Source: Chromobacterium paludis (lineage in GTDB: Bacteria; Pseudomonadota; Gammaproteobacteria; Burkholderiales; Chromobacteriaceae). From it: a stretch of 64,000 nt of DNA. Below the pieces are notes generated by a model. It saw only the letters and a program-made list of their open reading frames with translations, did not search any database and had not been told where the DNA came from. Of this stretch, positions 34,425 to 43,559 are shown in pieces. The position numbers and the translations under genes are program-made. Position 1 is the stretch's first letter. Every line of letters begins with the position of its first letter. The stretch spans positions 1,612,001 to 1,676,000 of the forward strand of contig NZ_CP043473.1 in the NCBI RefSeq assembly GCF_008275125.1, given 5' to 3'.

Positions 34425-35033
34425 TTACAGCGCCAGTTTGGCGATGGCCTCCTTGGCCAGATGGATGGACGTGGCGCGCTTGTCCGGGCCCATGCCGATG
34501 GCTTCAGCGCGGATGATCTCCACATCGCTCACGCCCAGGAAGCCCAGCACCTTCACCAGGTAGTCTTCCTGGAAGTCCATCAGGCTGCCCTGCTCGCTGC
34601 TGTGCACGCCGCCGCGGGCCGACACGATCACGACCTTCTTGTTCGGCACCAGGCCCACCGGGCCGGTTTCGGTGTACTTGAAAGTGCGGCCGGCGGCGGC
34701 CACGCGGTCTATCCAGCTTTTCAGTTGCGTCGGGATGGAGAAGTTGTACATCGGCGCGCCTATCACCAGCACGTCGGCGGCGATGAACTCCTCGATCAGC
34801 GCGTCGCTCAGCGCGGCTTCGCTGCGTTGGGTCGCGGTCCAGTCCGACTCCGGCGCGAAGCGCGTGCCGACGATCTCGCCGGACAAATGGGCGATCGGAT
34901 TGGCCGCCAGATCGCGGTAGCTGGTTTCCACATTAACGTGGCGTTGGCGGATGGCGTCGGCCACGACGGCGGACAGTTCGCGGGTGACGGAGTTGTCGGC
35001 CAGGATGCTGGAATCAAGGTGCAGCAGTTTCAT
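34425..35033 (-). CDS. azoR: FMN-dependent NADH-azoreductase
   Basis: A 202-residue flavoenzyme of the AzoR family. It shows MKLLHLDSSILADNSVTREL (FMN phosphate loop), IGAPMYNFSIPTQLKSWIDR, GRTFKYTETGPVGLV and VIVSARGG. It reduces quinones and azo dyes with NADH in the cytoplasm, protecting against thiol-specific stress. It is divergent from a LysR regulator with a 106-base gap, which probably controls it. Confidence 0.95.
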   Translation of the reverse strand: MKLLHLDSSILADNSVTRELSAVVADAIRQRHVNVETSYRDLAANPIAHLSGEIVGTRFAPESDWTATQRSEAALSDALIEEFIAADVLVIGAPMYNFSIPTQLKSWIDRVAAAGRTFKYTETGPVGLVPNKKVVIVSARGGVHSSEQGSLMDFQEDYLVKVLGFLGVSDVEIIRAEAIGMGPDKRATSIHLAKEAIAKLAL

Positions 35034-35139
35034 GATCGGGTCTTTCTGTGTCAGGTGGGAATGAGTGCATGATAGGCAGGCGCAACAATCCGGACTAGAC
35101 TGCTAAAATCGGAAACATTGTTCCATAAGCGAGACAATC

Positions 35140-36081
35140 ATGCAGGACCTGAACGATTTGCGATACTTCGCCAAAGTCGTCGAGCATGGCGGCTTCATGG
35201 CCGCCGGCCGCGCGCTGGGCATGCCCAAGTCCACTTTGTCGCGCCGCGTGGCGGAGCTGGAGAGCCGGCTGGGCGTCCGCCTGCTGCAAAGAACCACCCG
35301 CCGCTTGTCGCTGACCGAGATAGGCAGCCAGTACTACCAGCATTGCCAAGCCATGCTGGCCGAGGCCGAGGCCGCCGACGAAGCCATTCTGCAAAGCAGC
35401 GCGGAGCCGCGCGGCGCGATCCGCGTCAGCTGCCCGGAGCTGCTGTGCAAGACCATGCTCAGCGCGGCGCTGCCCCGCTTCCTGGCGCAACATCCGCAAG
35501 TCCGGGTGCTGCTGGAGTCCACCAATCGCCGCGTCGATTTGATCGAAGAAGGCGTGGACGTGGCCATCCGCGTGCGCAACGTGATAGAAGACAGCGCCAG
35601 CCTGGTGGTGCGGCGCCTGGGCAAGAGCCGCTTCATCCTGGTGGCCAGCCCCGGCTTCCTGCTGCGGCATGGCGAACCGCTGGCGCCGGAAAAACTGGCC
35701 GCCTTGCCCGCCTTGACCATGAGCCGGCCGGATGGCCGCGGACAATGGCTGCTGCTGGACAATGTCGGCCAGACCTACACCATCCACCTGGACGCGCCCA
35801 GGCTGATGACCGACGACATGATCGTGCTGCAGGAGGCCGCTGTCGCCGGACTGGGCATCGCCGCCCTTCCCGCCAATGTCTGCCACCAGGCCTTGGCCGA
35901 CGGCAGGCTCAAACGCATCCTGCCGCAATACGACTTTCCCTGGGGCATCCTGCACGCCGCCTTCCCGACCCGGCGCGGCCTGTCGCCGGCGGTGCGCGCC
36001 TTCCTGGACTTCATCGCCGAAGAATTGATCAGCGAGGAAATGGCCGGCGACTGGGGGCGCGCCGACATCCGCCCGGCATGA
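35140..36081 (+). CDS. LysR family transcriptional regulator (azoR-linked)
   Basis: A 313-residue LysR regulator. The N-terminal HTH covers DLRYFAKVVEHGGFMAAGRALGMPKSTLSRRVAELE, followed by RLLQRTTRRLSLTEIG; the effector domain starts near residue 90 (GAIRVSCPELLCKTML). Its divergence from azoR is the classic arrangement for a LysR controlling its neighbour, here probably in response to quinones or electrophiles. Confidence 0.92.
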   Translation: MQDLNDLRYFAKVVEHGGFMAAGRALGMPKSTLSRRVAELESRLGVRLLQRTTRRLSLTEIGSQYYQHCQAMLAEAEAADEAILQSSAEPRGAIRVSCPELLCKTMLSAALPRFLAQHPQVRVLLESTNRRVDLIEEGVDVAIRVRNVIEDSASLVVRRLGKSRFILVASPGFLLRHGEPLAPEKLAALPALTMSRPDGRGQWLLLDNVGQTYTIHLDAPRLMTDDMIVLQEAAVAGLGIAALPANVCHQALADGRLKRILPQYDFPWGILHAAFPTRRGLSPAVRAFLDFIAEELISEEMAGDWGRADIRPA

Positions 36082-36121
36082 CATTTGCTAGGCGCTGGCA
36101 TCGCCATTTGGAAACGATGCC

Positions 36122-36667
36122 ATGTTCACGCTGCGCCCGCTGACCGAAACCGACTCCATCGAGCAACTCACCGTACTGTTGCACCAGGCTTACGCCCAAC
36201 TGGCCGCCATGGGCCTGCGCTACACCGCCGTTGACCAAAGTCCCGAGGTCACTCGCCGCCGCATCCGCGGCGGCCACTGCCTGCTGGCATGGCACCAAGA
36301 TGAGCTGGCAGGCACCGTCACGGTGCACCGCGCCCTGCTCACCTCGCATTGTCCGCAATTCCGCCAGCCGGACACTGCCGTGCTGGTGCAACTGGCCGTC
36401 GCCCCGCGCTGCCAGGGCCTGGGTCTGGGCGAATGGCTGATGCAGGCGGCGGAAGACTGGGCCCGCGCCCAGGGCTGCGCCGCCATCCGCCTGGACACCG
36501 CGCGCGATGCCGCCCATCTGCTGCGCCGCTACGCGCGGCGCGGCTATGTCGAGGAGGCGCCGCTGCAATGGCCGGACAAAGCCTACCAGAGCGTGGTCAT
36601 GGTCAAATCGCTGGAAACTCTGCCGCCCCAAGCCGCTCGAACCCCTAGTTGCAGCGCAACAAGCTGA
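36122..36667 (+). CDS. GNAT family N-acetyltransferase
   Basis: A 181-residue acetyltransferase. The acetyl-CoA loop is VAPRCQGLGLGEWLMQAAEDWA (about residues 97-118), preceded by DTAVLVQLAV and followed by CAAIRLDTARDAAHLLRRYARRGYVEE. It starts 41 bases after the LysR stop and may be read with it. The substrate is unknown; the last 20 residues (PPQAARTPSCSATS) look like an unstructured tail. Confidence 0.85.
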   Translation: MFTLRPLTETDSIEQLTVLLHQAYAQLAAMGLRYTAVDQSPEVTRRRIRGGHCLLAWHQDELAGTVTVHRALLTSHCPQFRQPDTAVLVQLAVAPRCQGLGLGEWLMQAAEDWARAQGCAAIRLDTARDAAHLLRRYARRGYVEEAPLQWPDKAYQSVVMVKSLETLPPQAARTPSCSATS

Positions 36668-36801
36668 TGGCTGCGCGCCACACTGCGGCCCCAGACCATC
36701 CGCATTTATTGCAATGCAGCAAATAACGAGTACAGTGGCAGCCAAGGCCATCGCCGTGGGCCGCCATACCGTTTCCACTCATCCAAAAACAAGGGGTTGC
36801 A

Positions 36802-39210
36802 ATGTGGTCAGCTACTGCAGTTCGAGCCGGGAATCTACCGTTCGCCCAACCGTTGTTTGATTACTGGCTGGATGCCTGCCAGCGCGGCGTCCTGTACTGG
36901 GACACCCTGTACCAGCGCGGCGCCACCTATCTGGAGCACTGCGAAAGCGGCAAGCCGCCGGTGCTGGTGTTCGACTACGAAATCATCATGGACGCCCGCG
37001 AGCTGCCCGACCCGGCCAACTACGCTTTGGCCTCCATTCAGCCCCCTGCAGGCTGCCCGGCCACCGATCCGGCCAAGCGCCCCTTCGTCGTCATCGACCC
37101 GCGCGCCGGCCACGGCCCCGGGATTGGCGGCTTCAAGATGGACAGCGAGATAGGCATCGCGCTGCAGCAAGGCCATCCCTGCTATTTCGTCATGTTCTTC
37201 CCGCAGCCGGTGCCGGGCCAGACCATAGAGAGCGTGGCCAAGGCCGAGGGCCATTTCCTGGCCCGCGTCAACGAACTGCACCCGGACAGCGACGGCAAGC
37301 CCTTCGTCATCGGCAACTGCCAGGGCGGCTGGGCGCTGGCCATGCTCGCGGCCGTGGCGCCGGACCTGGTCGGCCCCATTCTGCTGGCCGGCTCGCCGCT
37401 GTCCTACTGGGCCGGCGTGCGCGGCAAGAACCCGATGCGCTACGCCGGCGGCCTGAACGGCGGCACCTGGAGCGCCTCCCTGGCCGGCGACCTGGGCAAC
37501 GGTCACTTCGACGGCGCCCATCTGGTGGAGAATTTCGAAAAGCTGGACCCGGCCAACACGCTGTGGAAGAAGTCCTACAACCTGTACTCCAAGGTGGACA
37601 CCGAACCGCAACGCTACCTGGACTTCGAGCGCTGGTGGGGCGGCCACTATCTGCTGAACAAGGCGGAGATGGAGTGGATCACGCAGAAGCTGTTCGTCGG
37701 CAACGAGCTGGTCCACGGCAAGATCACCAGCCACGACGGCACCATGCGCGTGGACATGCGCAACATCCGTTCGCCCATCATGGTGTTCGCGTCCTGGGGC
37801 GACAACATCACCCCGCCGCAACAGGCGCTGAACTGGATCGCGGACCTTTACGACAGCGTGGAAGACATCCGCAATAACGAGCAAACCATCGTCTACTGCC
37901 TGCACAACAAGGTGGGCCACCTGGGCATCTTCGTCTCCGCCGGCGTGGCCAACAAGGAGCACAGCGAATTCGCCAGCGCGCTGGACCTGATCGACGTGCT
38001 GGCGCCGGGCCTGTACGAAGCCGTCATCGAGGACATCGCGCCGGACTCTCCGGGCCAGGAATACATAGAAGGCCGCTACATCATCCGCTTTGAGGCGCGC
38101 GACGTGCCGGACATCCTGGCGCTGGACGACGGCCGCGACGACGAGCAAGCCTTCGAAGTGGTGAAGCGCGTGTCCGAAATCAACCAGGGCGTATACAACC
38201 GCTACCTGTCGCCGGTGGTGCGCGCCTTCAGCAACGAAGCCAGCGCCCGCCTGCTGCGCGAGCTGCATCCGGCCCGCTTCGAACGCACGCTGATCTCGCC
38301 CAAGAACCCGTTCCTGTGGTGGCTGCCCGGCCTGGCCGCCCACGTCCGCGAACAGCGCCGCCCGGTGGCGGAAGACAACCCGCTATGGCAATGGCAGGAG
38401 CGCATGTCCGACCTCATCGTCCAGTCGCTGGACCGCTACCGCGACCTGCGCGACGCGGCGCAGGAACAGCTGTTCCGCTCCGTCTACGAATCGCCGCAGC
38501 TGGCCACGCTGGTCGGCGTGCAGCCGGCCGGCGAGCCGCGCAGCCAGGCGCTGGCCTGGGAAAGCCGCGAACTGGCGCGCCTGAAGCGCGAAGCGCTGGA
38601 CCCTTGCTTCGAACAGGGGTCGCTGGCAGACGGCTTCGTCAGGCTGCTGGTGTATGTCGGCAATGGCATGGGCGCAATAGACGAGCGTCCTTTCAATGCC
38701 ATCCGCCGCACCATGCGCGGCGTCCATAAGGAGTATCCGCTGACGCTGATGCAGTTGAAGCAGACCATACGCCGCCAGGTTTCGCTGGTGCGCGCCGACC
38801 CTCAGCGCGCGCTGAATGGCCTGGGCTCGCTGCTGCCGCAACAGCACATCCGCCATCAAGCATGGATGCTGGTGCGCGACCTGCTGCTGGTGAACCGCCA
38901 TGACATTCCGGCGGAACAGCAAGCGCGGCTGAAACAGGTGGCCGATGCGCTGGGCTTGTCGGAGCAGGACCGCCTGACCGTGCTGGACAAGTCTGAGATC
39001 CGCCCCATGACGGCCGCCAGCGCTCAGCCGGAAGCGCCCACCGCCGCGACTGCCGCGCCGGCCAAGGCCAGCCCGGCGCGCAAAGCCGCCGCCTCTCAGG
39101 CCAAGACCGGCACGAAAACGGCCAGCAGCGCCGCCCGCAAGCCGTCCGCCAAGACCAACGGCCAGGCCCAGCCCGCCAAGCCTGCGGCAAACCCGCCCAA
39201 GGAGTCCTGA
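36802..39210 (+). CDS. DUF3141 protein, PHA synthase-like alpha/beta hydrolase
   Basis: An 802-residue cytoplasmic protein. Residues about 80-380 form an alpha/beta hydrolase core resembling polyhydroxyalkanoate synthase: FVVIDPRAGHGPGIGGFKMDSEIG, the nucleophile elbow GNCQGGWA with Cys in place of Ser (as in PhaC), MVFASWGDNITPPQQALNW and the His-bearing CLHNKVGHLGIFVS. Helical regions follow, and a Lys/Ala/Pro-rich tail of about 55 residues (SPARKAAASQAKTG) resembles histone-like or phasin tails. The family is named DUF3141; its function is not established. An AGGGG site lies 5 bases before the ATG. Confidence 0.82.
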   Translation: MWSATAVRAGNLPFAQPLFDYWLDACQRGVLYWDTLYQRGATYLEHCESGKPPVLVFDYEIIMDARELPDPANYALASIQPPAGCPATDPAKRPFVVIDPRAGHGPGIGGFKMDSEIGIALQQGHPCYFVMFFPQPVPGQTIESVAKAEGHFLARVNELHPDSDGKPFVIGNCQGGWALAMLAAVAPDLVGPILLAGSPLSYWAGVRGKNPMRYAGGLNGGTWSASLAGDLGNGHFDGAHLVENFEKLDPANTLWKKSYNLYSKVDTEPQRYLDFERWWGGHYLLNKAEMEWITQKLFVGNELVHGKITSHDGTMRVDMRNIRSPIMVFASWGDNITPPQQALNWIADLYDSVEDIRNNEQTIVYCLHNKVGHLGIFVSAGVANKEHSEFASALDLIDVLAPGLYEAVIEDIAPDSPGQEYIEGRYIIRFEARDVPDILALDDGRDDEQAFEVVKRVSEINQGVYNRYLSPVVRAFSNEASARLLRELHPARFERTLISPKNPFLWWLPGLAAHVREQRRPVAEDNPLWQWQERMSDLIVQSLDRYRDLRDAAQEQLFRSVYESPQLATLVGVQPAGEPRSQALAWESRELARLKREALDPCFEQGSLADGFVRLLVYVGNGMGAIDERPFNAIRRTMRGVHKEYPLTLMQLKQTIRRQVSLVRADPQRALNGLGSLLPQQHIRHQAWMLVRDLLLVNRHDIPAEQQARLKQVADALGLSEQDRLTVLDKSEIRPMTAASAQPEAPTAATAAPAKASPARKAAASQAKTGTKTASSAARKPSAKTNGQAQPAKPAANPPKES

Positions 39211-39216
39211 TGGACG

Positions 39217-39248
39217 AACCGGGACGCCAGCAGGCGTCCCGGTTGTTT
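39217..39248 (+). terminator. rho-independent terminator after the DUF3141 gene
   Basis: A perfect 12-bp stem AACCGGGACGCC / GGCGTCCCGGTT with loop AGCA is followed by GTTTG, 7 bases after the stop. Confidence 0.75.
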
Positions 39249-39300
39249 GCAATCGCCTCCGCGGCGGCAGACCGGCCAAGCGTCCGCGCCGGAATGCGCA

Positions 39301-40221
39301 TCACCCCGGCAGACCGGCAGCGTCTCCCCGCTGCGCCTCCCGCACCCGGTCAATGAACCGCTCGGCGGCGCGGCTCAGAATCGCACCCTCCCTCATCAGC
39401 AGCAGCAAGCTCACATCCGGCGGGCGGGCTTCCAGCTTCAACTCGACGAAGCGCTGCGCGGTCAGCGTGGCCCGCAAGGCCTGATTGGACAGCGGCACCA
39501 CCGCGTCCATCGTCATCAGCAGGCCGCAAAACAGCACATTGGACGTGCAGCACGTGATGCGCGACGGCGGCGCCAGGCCTTGCCCGGCAAACATCTCCTG
39601 GACAAAGCGCTCGTACTGCCCGCTGGGGTCCGCGTGCAGCCATTCCGCCTCCCGCAGCGCGTCCAGGGAAACGGCATGGCGCAGCGGGCTGTCCGCACGC
39701 ACGACGAAGCCGGCGCGCGACGAAAACAATCGCTCCGCTCGCACAAAGGGATCGTCCCCTACCGCGGCGAATGCGCCCAGCGCGAAATCCAGCTGGCCGC
39801 TGCGCAAGCCGTCCAGCAATTGGGGGCCATTCAATTCCAGAAAGTCCACCTTCACCTGCGGCATGGCCTTGCGGAAGGCCGCGAAGGCCTGCGGCAAGAC
39901 CTCCAGCCCGGCCAAGGGCGTCAGGCCGATGCGCAGGCTGCATTCCCGGCCGGAGCGCAATCTGTCCATTTCCCGCTGCGCCCGCTCCAGCTCGCGCATC
40001 ACCAGCCGCGCGTAGCCCAGCAAGACCTGGCCGGCATCGGTCAGCGTCACCCCCCAGGAGTTGCGCAGCAGCAAGGGCACGCCTTGCTCCGCCTCCAGCT
40101 CGCGCAGCGCCTTGGTGATGGCGGGCTGCGTCACGCACAGCGCGCGCGCCGCCGCATTGACGCTGCCGTGGTCCGCCACCGCGACCAAGGCCCGCAATTG
40201 GTGTTGCTTCAGCAAGCTCAT
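39301..40221 (-). CDS. LysR family transcriptional regulator (amidohydrolase-linked)
   Basis: A 306-residue LysR regulator with HTH QLRALVAVADHGSVNAAARALCVTQPAITKALRELE and an effector domain from about residue 92 (LRIGLTPLAGLEVLPQAF). It is divergent from the M20 amidohydrolase-transporter genes with a 97-base gap that contains an inverted repeat, so it probably controls them in response to an amide substrate or product. Confidence 0.92.
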   Translation of the reverse strand: MSLLKQHQLRALVAVADHGSVNAAARALCVTQPAITKALRELEAEQGVPLLLRNSWGVTLTDAGQVLLGYARLVMRELERAQREMDRLRSGRECSLRIGLTPLAGLEVLPQAFAAFRKAMPQVKVDFLELNGPQLLDGLRSGQLDFALGAFAAVGDDPFVRAERLFSSRAGFVVRADSPLRHAVSLDALREAEWLHADPSGQYERFVQEMFAGQGLAPPSRITCCTSNVLFCGLLMTMDAVVPLSNQALRATLTAQRFVELKLEARPPDVSLLLLMREGAILSRAAERFIDRVREAQRGDAAGLPG

Positions 40222-40264
40222 GGATAACTCCCGGTTATGGCTATCAATATTTGTGCTTATTCAA

Positions 40265-40280
40265 GGCAAATAGTTTTGCC
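40265..40280. promoter_or_regulatory. candidate LysR operator
   Basis: The perfect inverted repeat GGCAAA-TAGT-TTTGCC is centred between the divergent LysR and M20 genes. Nearby ATTTG...CAAAT half-sites (40249-40271) overlap it. The position fits a LysR recognition site. Confidence 0.5.
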
Positions 40281-40318
40281 TAGCATGGTTCAGCGCCTTT
40301 CCAACACGAGACCCAGCC

Positions 40319-41500
40319 ATGGCAAACGATACCTTCATCCTGCCGGAAATCCTGAACAGCCTGGATGAATTCATCCAGCTGCGCCGACAGATCCACGCCC
40401 ACCCAGAACTCGGCTTCGAGGAAAAACAGACCAGCGAACTGGTGGCGGCCAAGCTGCGCCAGTGGGGCTATGCGGTGCATGAGGGCGTCGGCCGAACCGG
40501 CGTGGTAGGCACGCTGCGCGCCGGCGACGGCCCGCGCGCGCTCGGCATACGCGCCGACATGGACGCGCTGCCGATACAAGAAAGCACCGGTCTGCCCTAC
40601 GCCAGCGTCTGCCCCGGCAAGATGCACGCCTGCGGCCACGACGGCCACACCGCCATCCTGCTGGCCGCCGCCAAATACCTGGCCGAGACGCGGCGCTTCA
40701 CCGGCACTTTGCACCTGATCTTTCAGCCCGCGGAAGAAGGCCTGGGCGGGGCGCCGGCCATGCTGCAGGATGGATTGTTTGAGCGCTTCCCCTGCGACGC
40801 CGTTTACGCCCTGCACAACGCGCCCGGCCTGCCGGTGGGCGGCTTCGCGCTGAAGGAAGGCGCGATGGCCGCCTCGTCCGACAGCGTGGACGTGCGCCTG
40901 GTGGGCGTGGGCGCGCACGGCGCCATGCCCAGCTTCGGCCGCGACCCCATCGTCGCCGCCTCATCCATCGTGATGGCGCTGCAAACCCTGGTGGCGCGCA
41001 ACATCCCCGCCACCGAGGCCGGCGTGGTCACCGTCGGCGCGCTGCACGCCGGCAAGGCGCACAACGTGATTCCGGAACACGCGGAAATGAAGCTGACCGT
41101 GCGCGCGCTGAGCCGCGACGTCCACGCCACCTTGAAGCAGCGGCTGCATGAAACCATCCGGCTGCAGGCCCAGAGCTATGGCGTGGAAGCGGATATCCAC
41201 TACCGCACCATCGCGCCGGTGCTGGTCAACACCCCGGATGAAACCCGCTTCCTGGCCAACCTGATCCGCGAGCACGCCGGCGCGGAACGTCTGATCCAGC
41301 CGCCGCAAGGGATGATGGGCAGCGAGGACTTTGCCTGGATGCTGGAGAGGAAGCCGGGCTGCTACGTGCTGCTGGGCAATGGCACCGAAAGCCGCGGCGG
41401 CTGCATGGTCCACAACCCCGGCTACGACTTCAACGACCAGGCCCTGCCAGTGGGCGCCTCGCTGTGGGCGCGGCTGGCGGAAAACTATCTGCGCGGCTGA
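40319..41500 (+). CDS. M20 family amidohydrolase (hippurate hydrolase-like)
   Basis: A 393-residue zinc-dependent amidohydrolase. It shows RRQIHAHPELGFEEKQTSELV, the metal motif RADMDALPI, MHACGHDGHTAILLAAAKYL, the catalytic Glu pair QPAEEGLGGAP, the lid-domain GVGAHGAMPS and the last ligand region MMGSEDFAWML. The family removes acyl groups from amino acids (hippurate, N-acetyl- or indole-acetyl-amino acids). The downstream MHS-type transporter suggests uptake and hydrolysis of an N-acylated compound. The exact substrate is not readable. Confidence 0.93.
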   Translation: MANDTFILPEILNSLDEFIQLRRQIHAHPELGFEEKQTSELVAAKLRQWGYAVHEGVGRTGVVGTLRAGDGPRALGIRADMDALPIQESTGLPYASVCPGKMHACGHDGHTAILLAAAKYLAETRRFTGTLHLIFQPAEEGLGGAPAMLQDGLFERFPCDAVYALHNAPGLPVGGFALKEGAMAASSDSVDVRLVGVGAHGAMPSFGRDPIVAASSIVMALQTLVARNIPATEAGVVTVGALHAGKAHNVIPEHAEMKLTVRALSRDVHATLKQRLHETIRLQAQSYGVEADIHYRTIAPVLVNTPDETRFLANLIREHAGAERLIQPPQGMMGSEDFAWMLERKPGCYVLLGNGTESRGGCMVHNPGYDFNDQALPVGASLWARLAENYLRG

Positions 41501-41557
41501 GACGCATCGCGATCAAGCCGGCGGCACAGCCGGCATCGCCAGACAAAGGAGAAATCC

Positions 41558-41782
41558 ATGCTGCGTCATCCCTGGCCGCCCCTGCCGGCGGCCTGTTTGG
41601 CCCCATGCGCGTGGGCCGGCGCTTTCCTGCCGCCCCGCCGGCAAGGGCTGTCCCTGTTCAACGGCATGCTGAAGAAAGCCGGCGCCGTCCCTTACGGCGC
41701 CCTATGCAAGCGCGAGGCCTGGCTGCGGCTAGGCGCCACGCCCATCGGCGCCGCCGTAGGCCTGTTCCACAACTATTTCTGA
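41558..41782 (+). CDS. small hypothetical protein, 74 residues
   Basis: The ATG at 41558 has a strong AAAGGAG site 6 bases upstream, and the codons are strongly GC-ending like the real genes around, so this is probably expressed. The protein (MLRHPWPPLPAACLAP ... GATPIGAAVGLFHNYF) is moderately hydrophobic, with Cys residues and a basic middle (LKKAGAVPYGALCKREAW). I recognise no family. It sits 57 bases after the amidohydrolase and 35 bases before the transporter in the same operon. It could be an accessory of the transporter or the remnant of a larger gene. Confidence 0.5.
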   Translation: MLRHPWPPLPAACLAPCAWAGAFLPPRRQGLSLFNGMLKKAGAVPYGALCKREAWLRLGATPIGAAVGLFHNYF

Positions 41783-41817
41783 AGCCGCCCGCCCCTATCC
41801 CGATCAAGGAACTGCAT

Positions 41818-43119
41818 ATGAACAAGACGCTGACCGCCCCCGCGACCGAGGCGCCGGCTGCGCCAGTTGTGCCCGCCGCCTCATCGCGCCGAGCCATCGT
41901 CGCGGTGTCGCTGGGCAACTGGCTGGAGCTGTACGACTTCACCGTGTTCAGCTTTTTCGCCGTGCTGATCGGCAAACTGTATTTCCCCTCGCACAGCGAG
42001 TACGGCTCCTTGCTGATGGCGCTGGCCACCTTCGGCATCGGCTTCGTCATGCGCCCGCTGGGCAGCGTGGTGATAGGCCGCATCGCCGACCGCGCCGGCC
42101 GCAAACCGGCGCTGACCTTGACCATCTGGCTGATGGCCGGCGGCACCGCCCTGATCGGCCTGGCCCCCACTTACGACCGCATAGGCCTGCTGGCGCCCTT
42201 GCTGATCGTGGCCGGCAGGCTGCTGCAAGGCTTCGCCGCCGGCGGCGAAGTGGGCGCGGCCACCAGCTTTTTGATGGAGTCCGGCGCGCACAAGCGCCGC
42301 GGCTTCATGGTGAGCTGGCAGATGGCCACCCAGGGCGGCGCAGTGCTGGCAGGCGCGCTCAGCGGCGCCCTGCTCAGCCGCTTCCTCAGCCCTGAGGCGC
42401 TGGAGAGCTGGGGCTGGCGCCTGCCCTTCTTGCTGGGGTTGCTGGTGGGGCCGGTGGGCTTTTACATCCGCCGCCGCCTGGACGAAACCCATCATGCCGA
42501 GCCGGCCGCCCAGCCCCGCCTGGCGGAGCTGATTCGCGCCCGGCGCGGCCAGCTCGCCTTGGGCGTCATGCTGATCATGGGCGGCACCGCCAATATGTAT
42601 GTGGTCGGCCACTACCTGCCTTCGTATTTGATCAAGGTGATGCATCAGCCGCCGGCCTCCGCGCTGCTGGCCGGCTGCGCGGCCGGACTGGTCCTGCTGC
42701 TGGCCTCGCCGCTGGCCGGCAAGCTGGCGGACCGATTGCCGCGACGCAAGCCGCTGTTGCTGGCCGTCAACGCGCTGTCCGTGCTGCTGGCCTTGCCCTG
42801 CTTCATGCTGCTGCACGCTTCTCCTTCGCTGTCGGCCGCGGTGCTGCTGGCATTGACCATGAGCTCGTTATTGGCCCTGGGCAGTCCTGCCGGCTTCCTG
42901 CTCATCATGGAAGCCTTTCCGCGCCACAGCCGCGCCACCGGCCTGGCCATCGTCTACGCCTGCGGCGTGACCCTGTTCGGCGGCTTCGCCCAGTTCATCG
43001 TCACCTGGCTGATCAGCGTCAGCGGCAACCCGCTGGCCCCGGCCTGGTACCTCATGGCCTGCGGCGCGGCCAGCCTGCTGGCGCTGCTGGCCTTTCGCGA
43101 GGAGCATGCGCCGGATTGA
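41818..43119 (+). CDS. MFS transporter of the metabolite:H+ symporter (MHS) type
   Basis: A 433-residue, 12-helix inner-membrane symporter. Marks are AIVAVSLGNWLELYDFTVFSFF, the motif after helix 2 GFVMRPLGSVVIGRIADRAGRK, LLQGFAAGGEVGAATSFLME and GFYIRRRLDETHHAE, typical of the MHS/citrate-proline-shikimate group. A cytoplasmic Ala/Pro-rich N-terminus precedes helix 1. The ATG at 41818 follows AAGGA. It lies in the amidohydrolase operon and probably imports its substrate. Confidence 0.9.
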   Translation: MNKTLTAPATEAPAAPVVPAASSRRAIVAVSLGNWLELYDFTVFSFFAVLIGKLYFPSHSEYGSLLMALATFGIGFVMRPLGSVVIGRIADRAGRKPALTLTIWLMAGGTALIGLAPTYDRIGLLAPLLIVAGRLLQGFAAGGEVGAATSFLMESGAHKRRGFMVSWQMATQGGAVLAGALSGALLSRFLSPEALESWGWRLPFLLGLLVGPVGFYIRRRLDETHHAEPAAQPRLAELIRARRGQLALGVMLIMGGTANMYVVGHYLPSYLIKVMHQPPASALLAGCAAGLVLLLASPLAGKLADRLPRRKPLLLAVNALSVLLALPCFMLLHASPSLSAAVLLALTMSSLLALGSPAGFLLIMEAFPRHSRATGLAIVYACGVTLFGGFAQFIVTWLISVSGNPLAPAWYLMACGAASLLALLAFREEHAPD

Positions 43120-43236
43120 GGCCCGTCGCCTCACGCGGCCAGCTTAAGTCCATCTCCGAGGCGCTTCGCCCGCCCTCCTGCGCCGATAACGAGAGAGCAT
43201 TGACTATCCAAACACGAAAAGCTAATATTTGCTGCA

Positions 43237-43417
43237 CTGCGGGAGAGAGGGGCCCAGCCCCCGCCGAAGACGCAAACTCCCATAATCGCTCAGGCAAGCC
43301 GTACCGCAGCGCAATATTGATTCAAGCCGATTGGAGAGAGGCCGCCGCGCGCGGCCCACCGAAGGGGCAAGTGGCCGCCGGCCATGCAACTCTCAGGTAA
43401 AAGGACAAGGGGAGAGG
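43237..43417 (+). ncRNA. tandem glycine riboswitch
   Basis: Two adjacent glycine aptamers are visible. Aptamer 1 (43237-43309) has the P1 stem CTGCGG / CCGCAG, GGGAGAGAGG, CGCCGAAGACGCAAACTCC and CAGGCAAGCCGTA. Aptamer 2 (about 43326-43417) has TTGGAGAGAGG, CACCGAAGGGGCAAGTGG and the hallmark AACTCTCAGGTAAAAGGACA. The linker is about 16 bases. It lies 135 bases upstream of the TRIC-family membrane gene, whose expression it should raise at high glycine, as known for this class (Rfam glycine riboswitch). Confidence 0.93.
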
Positions 43418-43454
43418 CTGTTCCGTCCACCGGAATTCCATCCAGGAGACTGCC

Positions 43455-43559
43455 TTGTCCGCACGCATCATCGGCGGCGCCCGGCCCATGCCCGCGCCCT
43501 CCATCTTAAGCATCCTTCTCGTCTGCGCGTCCGACACCCGGGAGGCGCGACCATGCTGA
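43455..43559 (+). CDS. possible leader ORF between riboswitch and TRIC gene
   Basis: A 34-codon frame begins with TTG at 43455, 6 bases after CCAGGAG, and ends with TGA at 43557-43559, overlapping the ATG (43553) of the TRIC gene. Translation would couple the two. It may equally be chance; the peptide (SARIIGGARPMPAPSILSI...) has no known relative. Confidence 0.25.
   Translation: MSARIIGGARPMPAPSILSILLVCASDTREARPC

Noticed and set aside
31779..35033. The two azoreductase-like genes as a recent duplication
   Set aside because: Their sequences differ widely (only the flavodoxin motifs are shared), so they are old paralogues or separate acquisitions.
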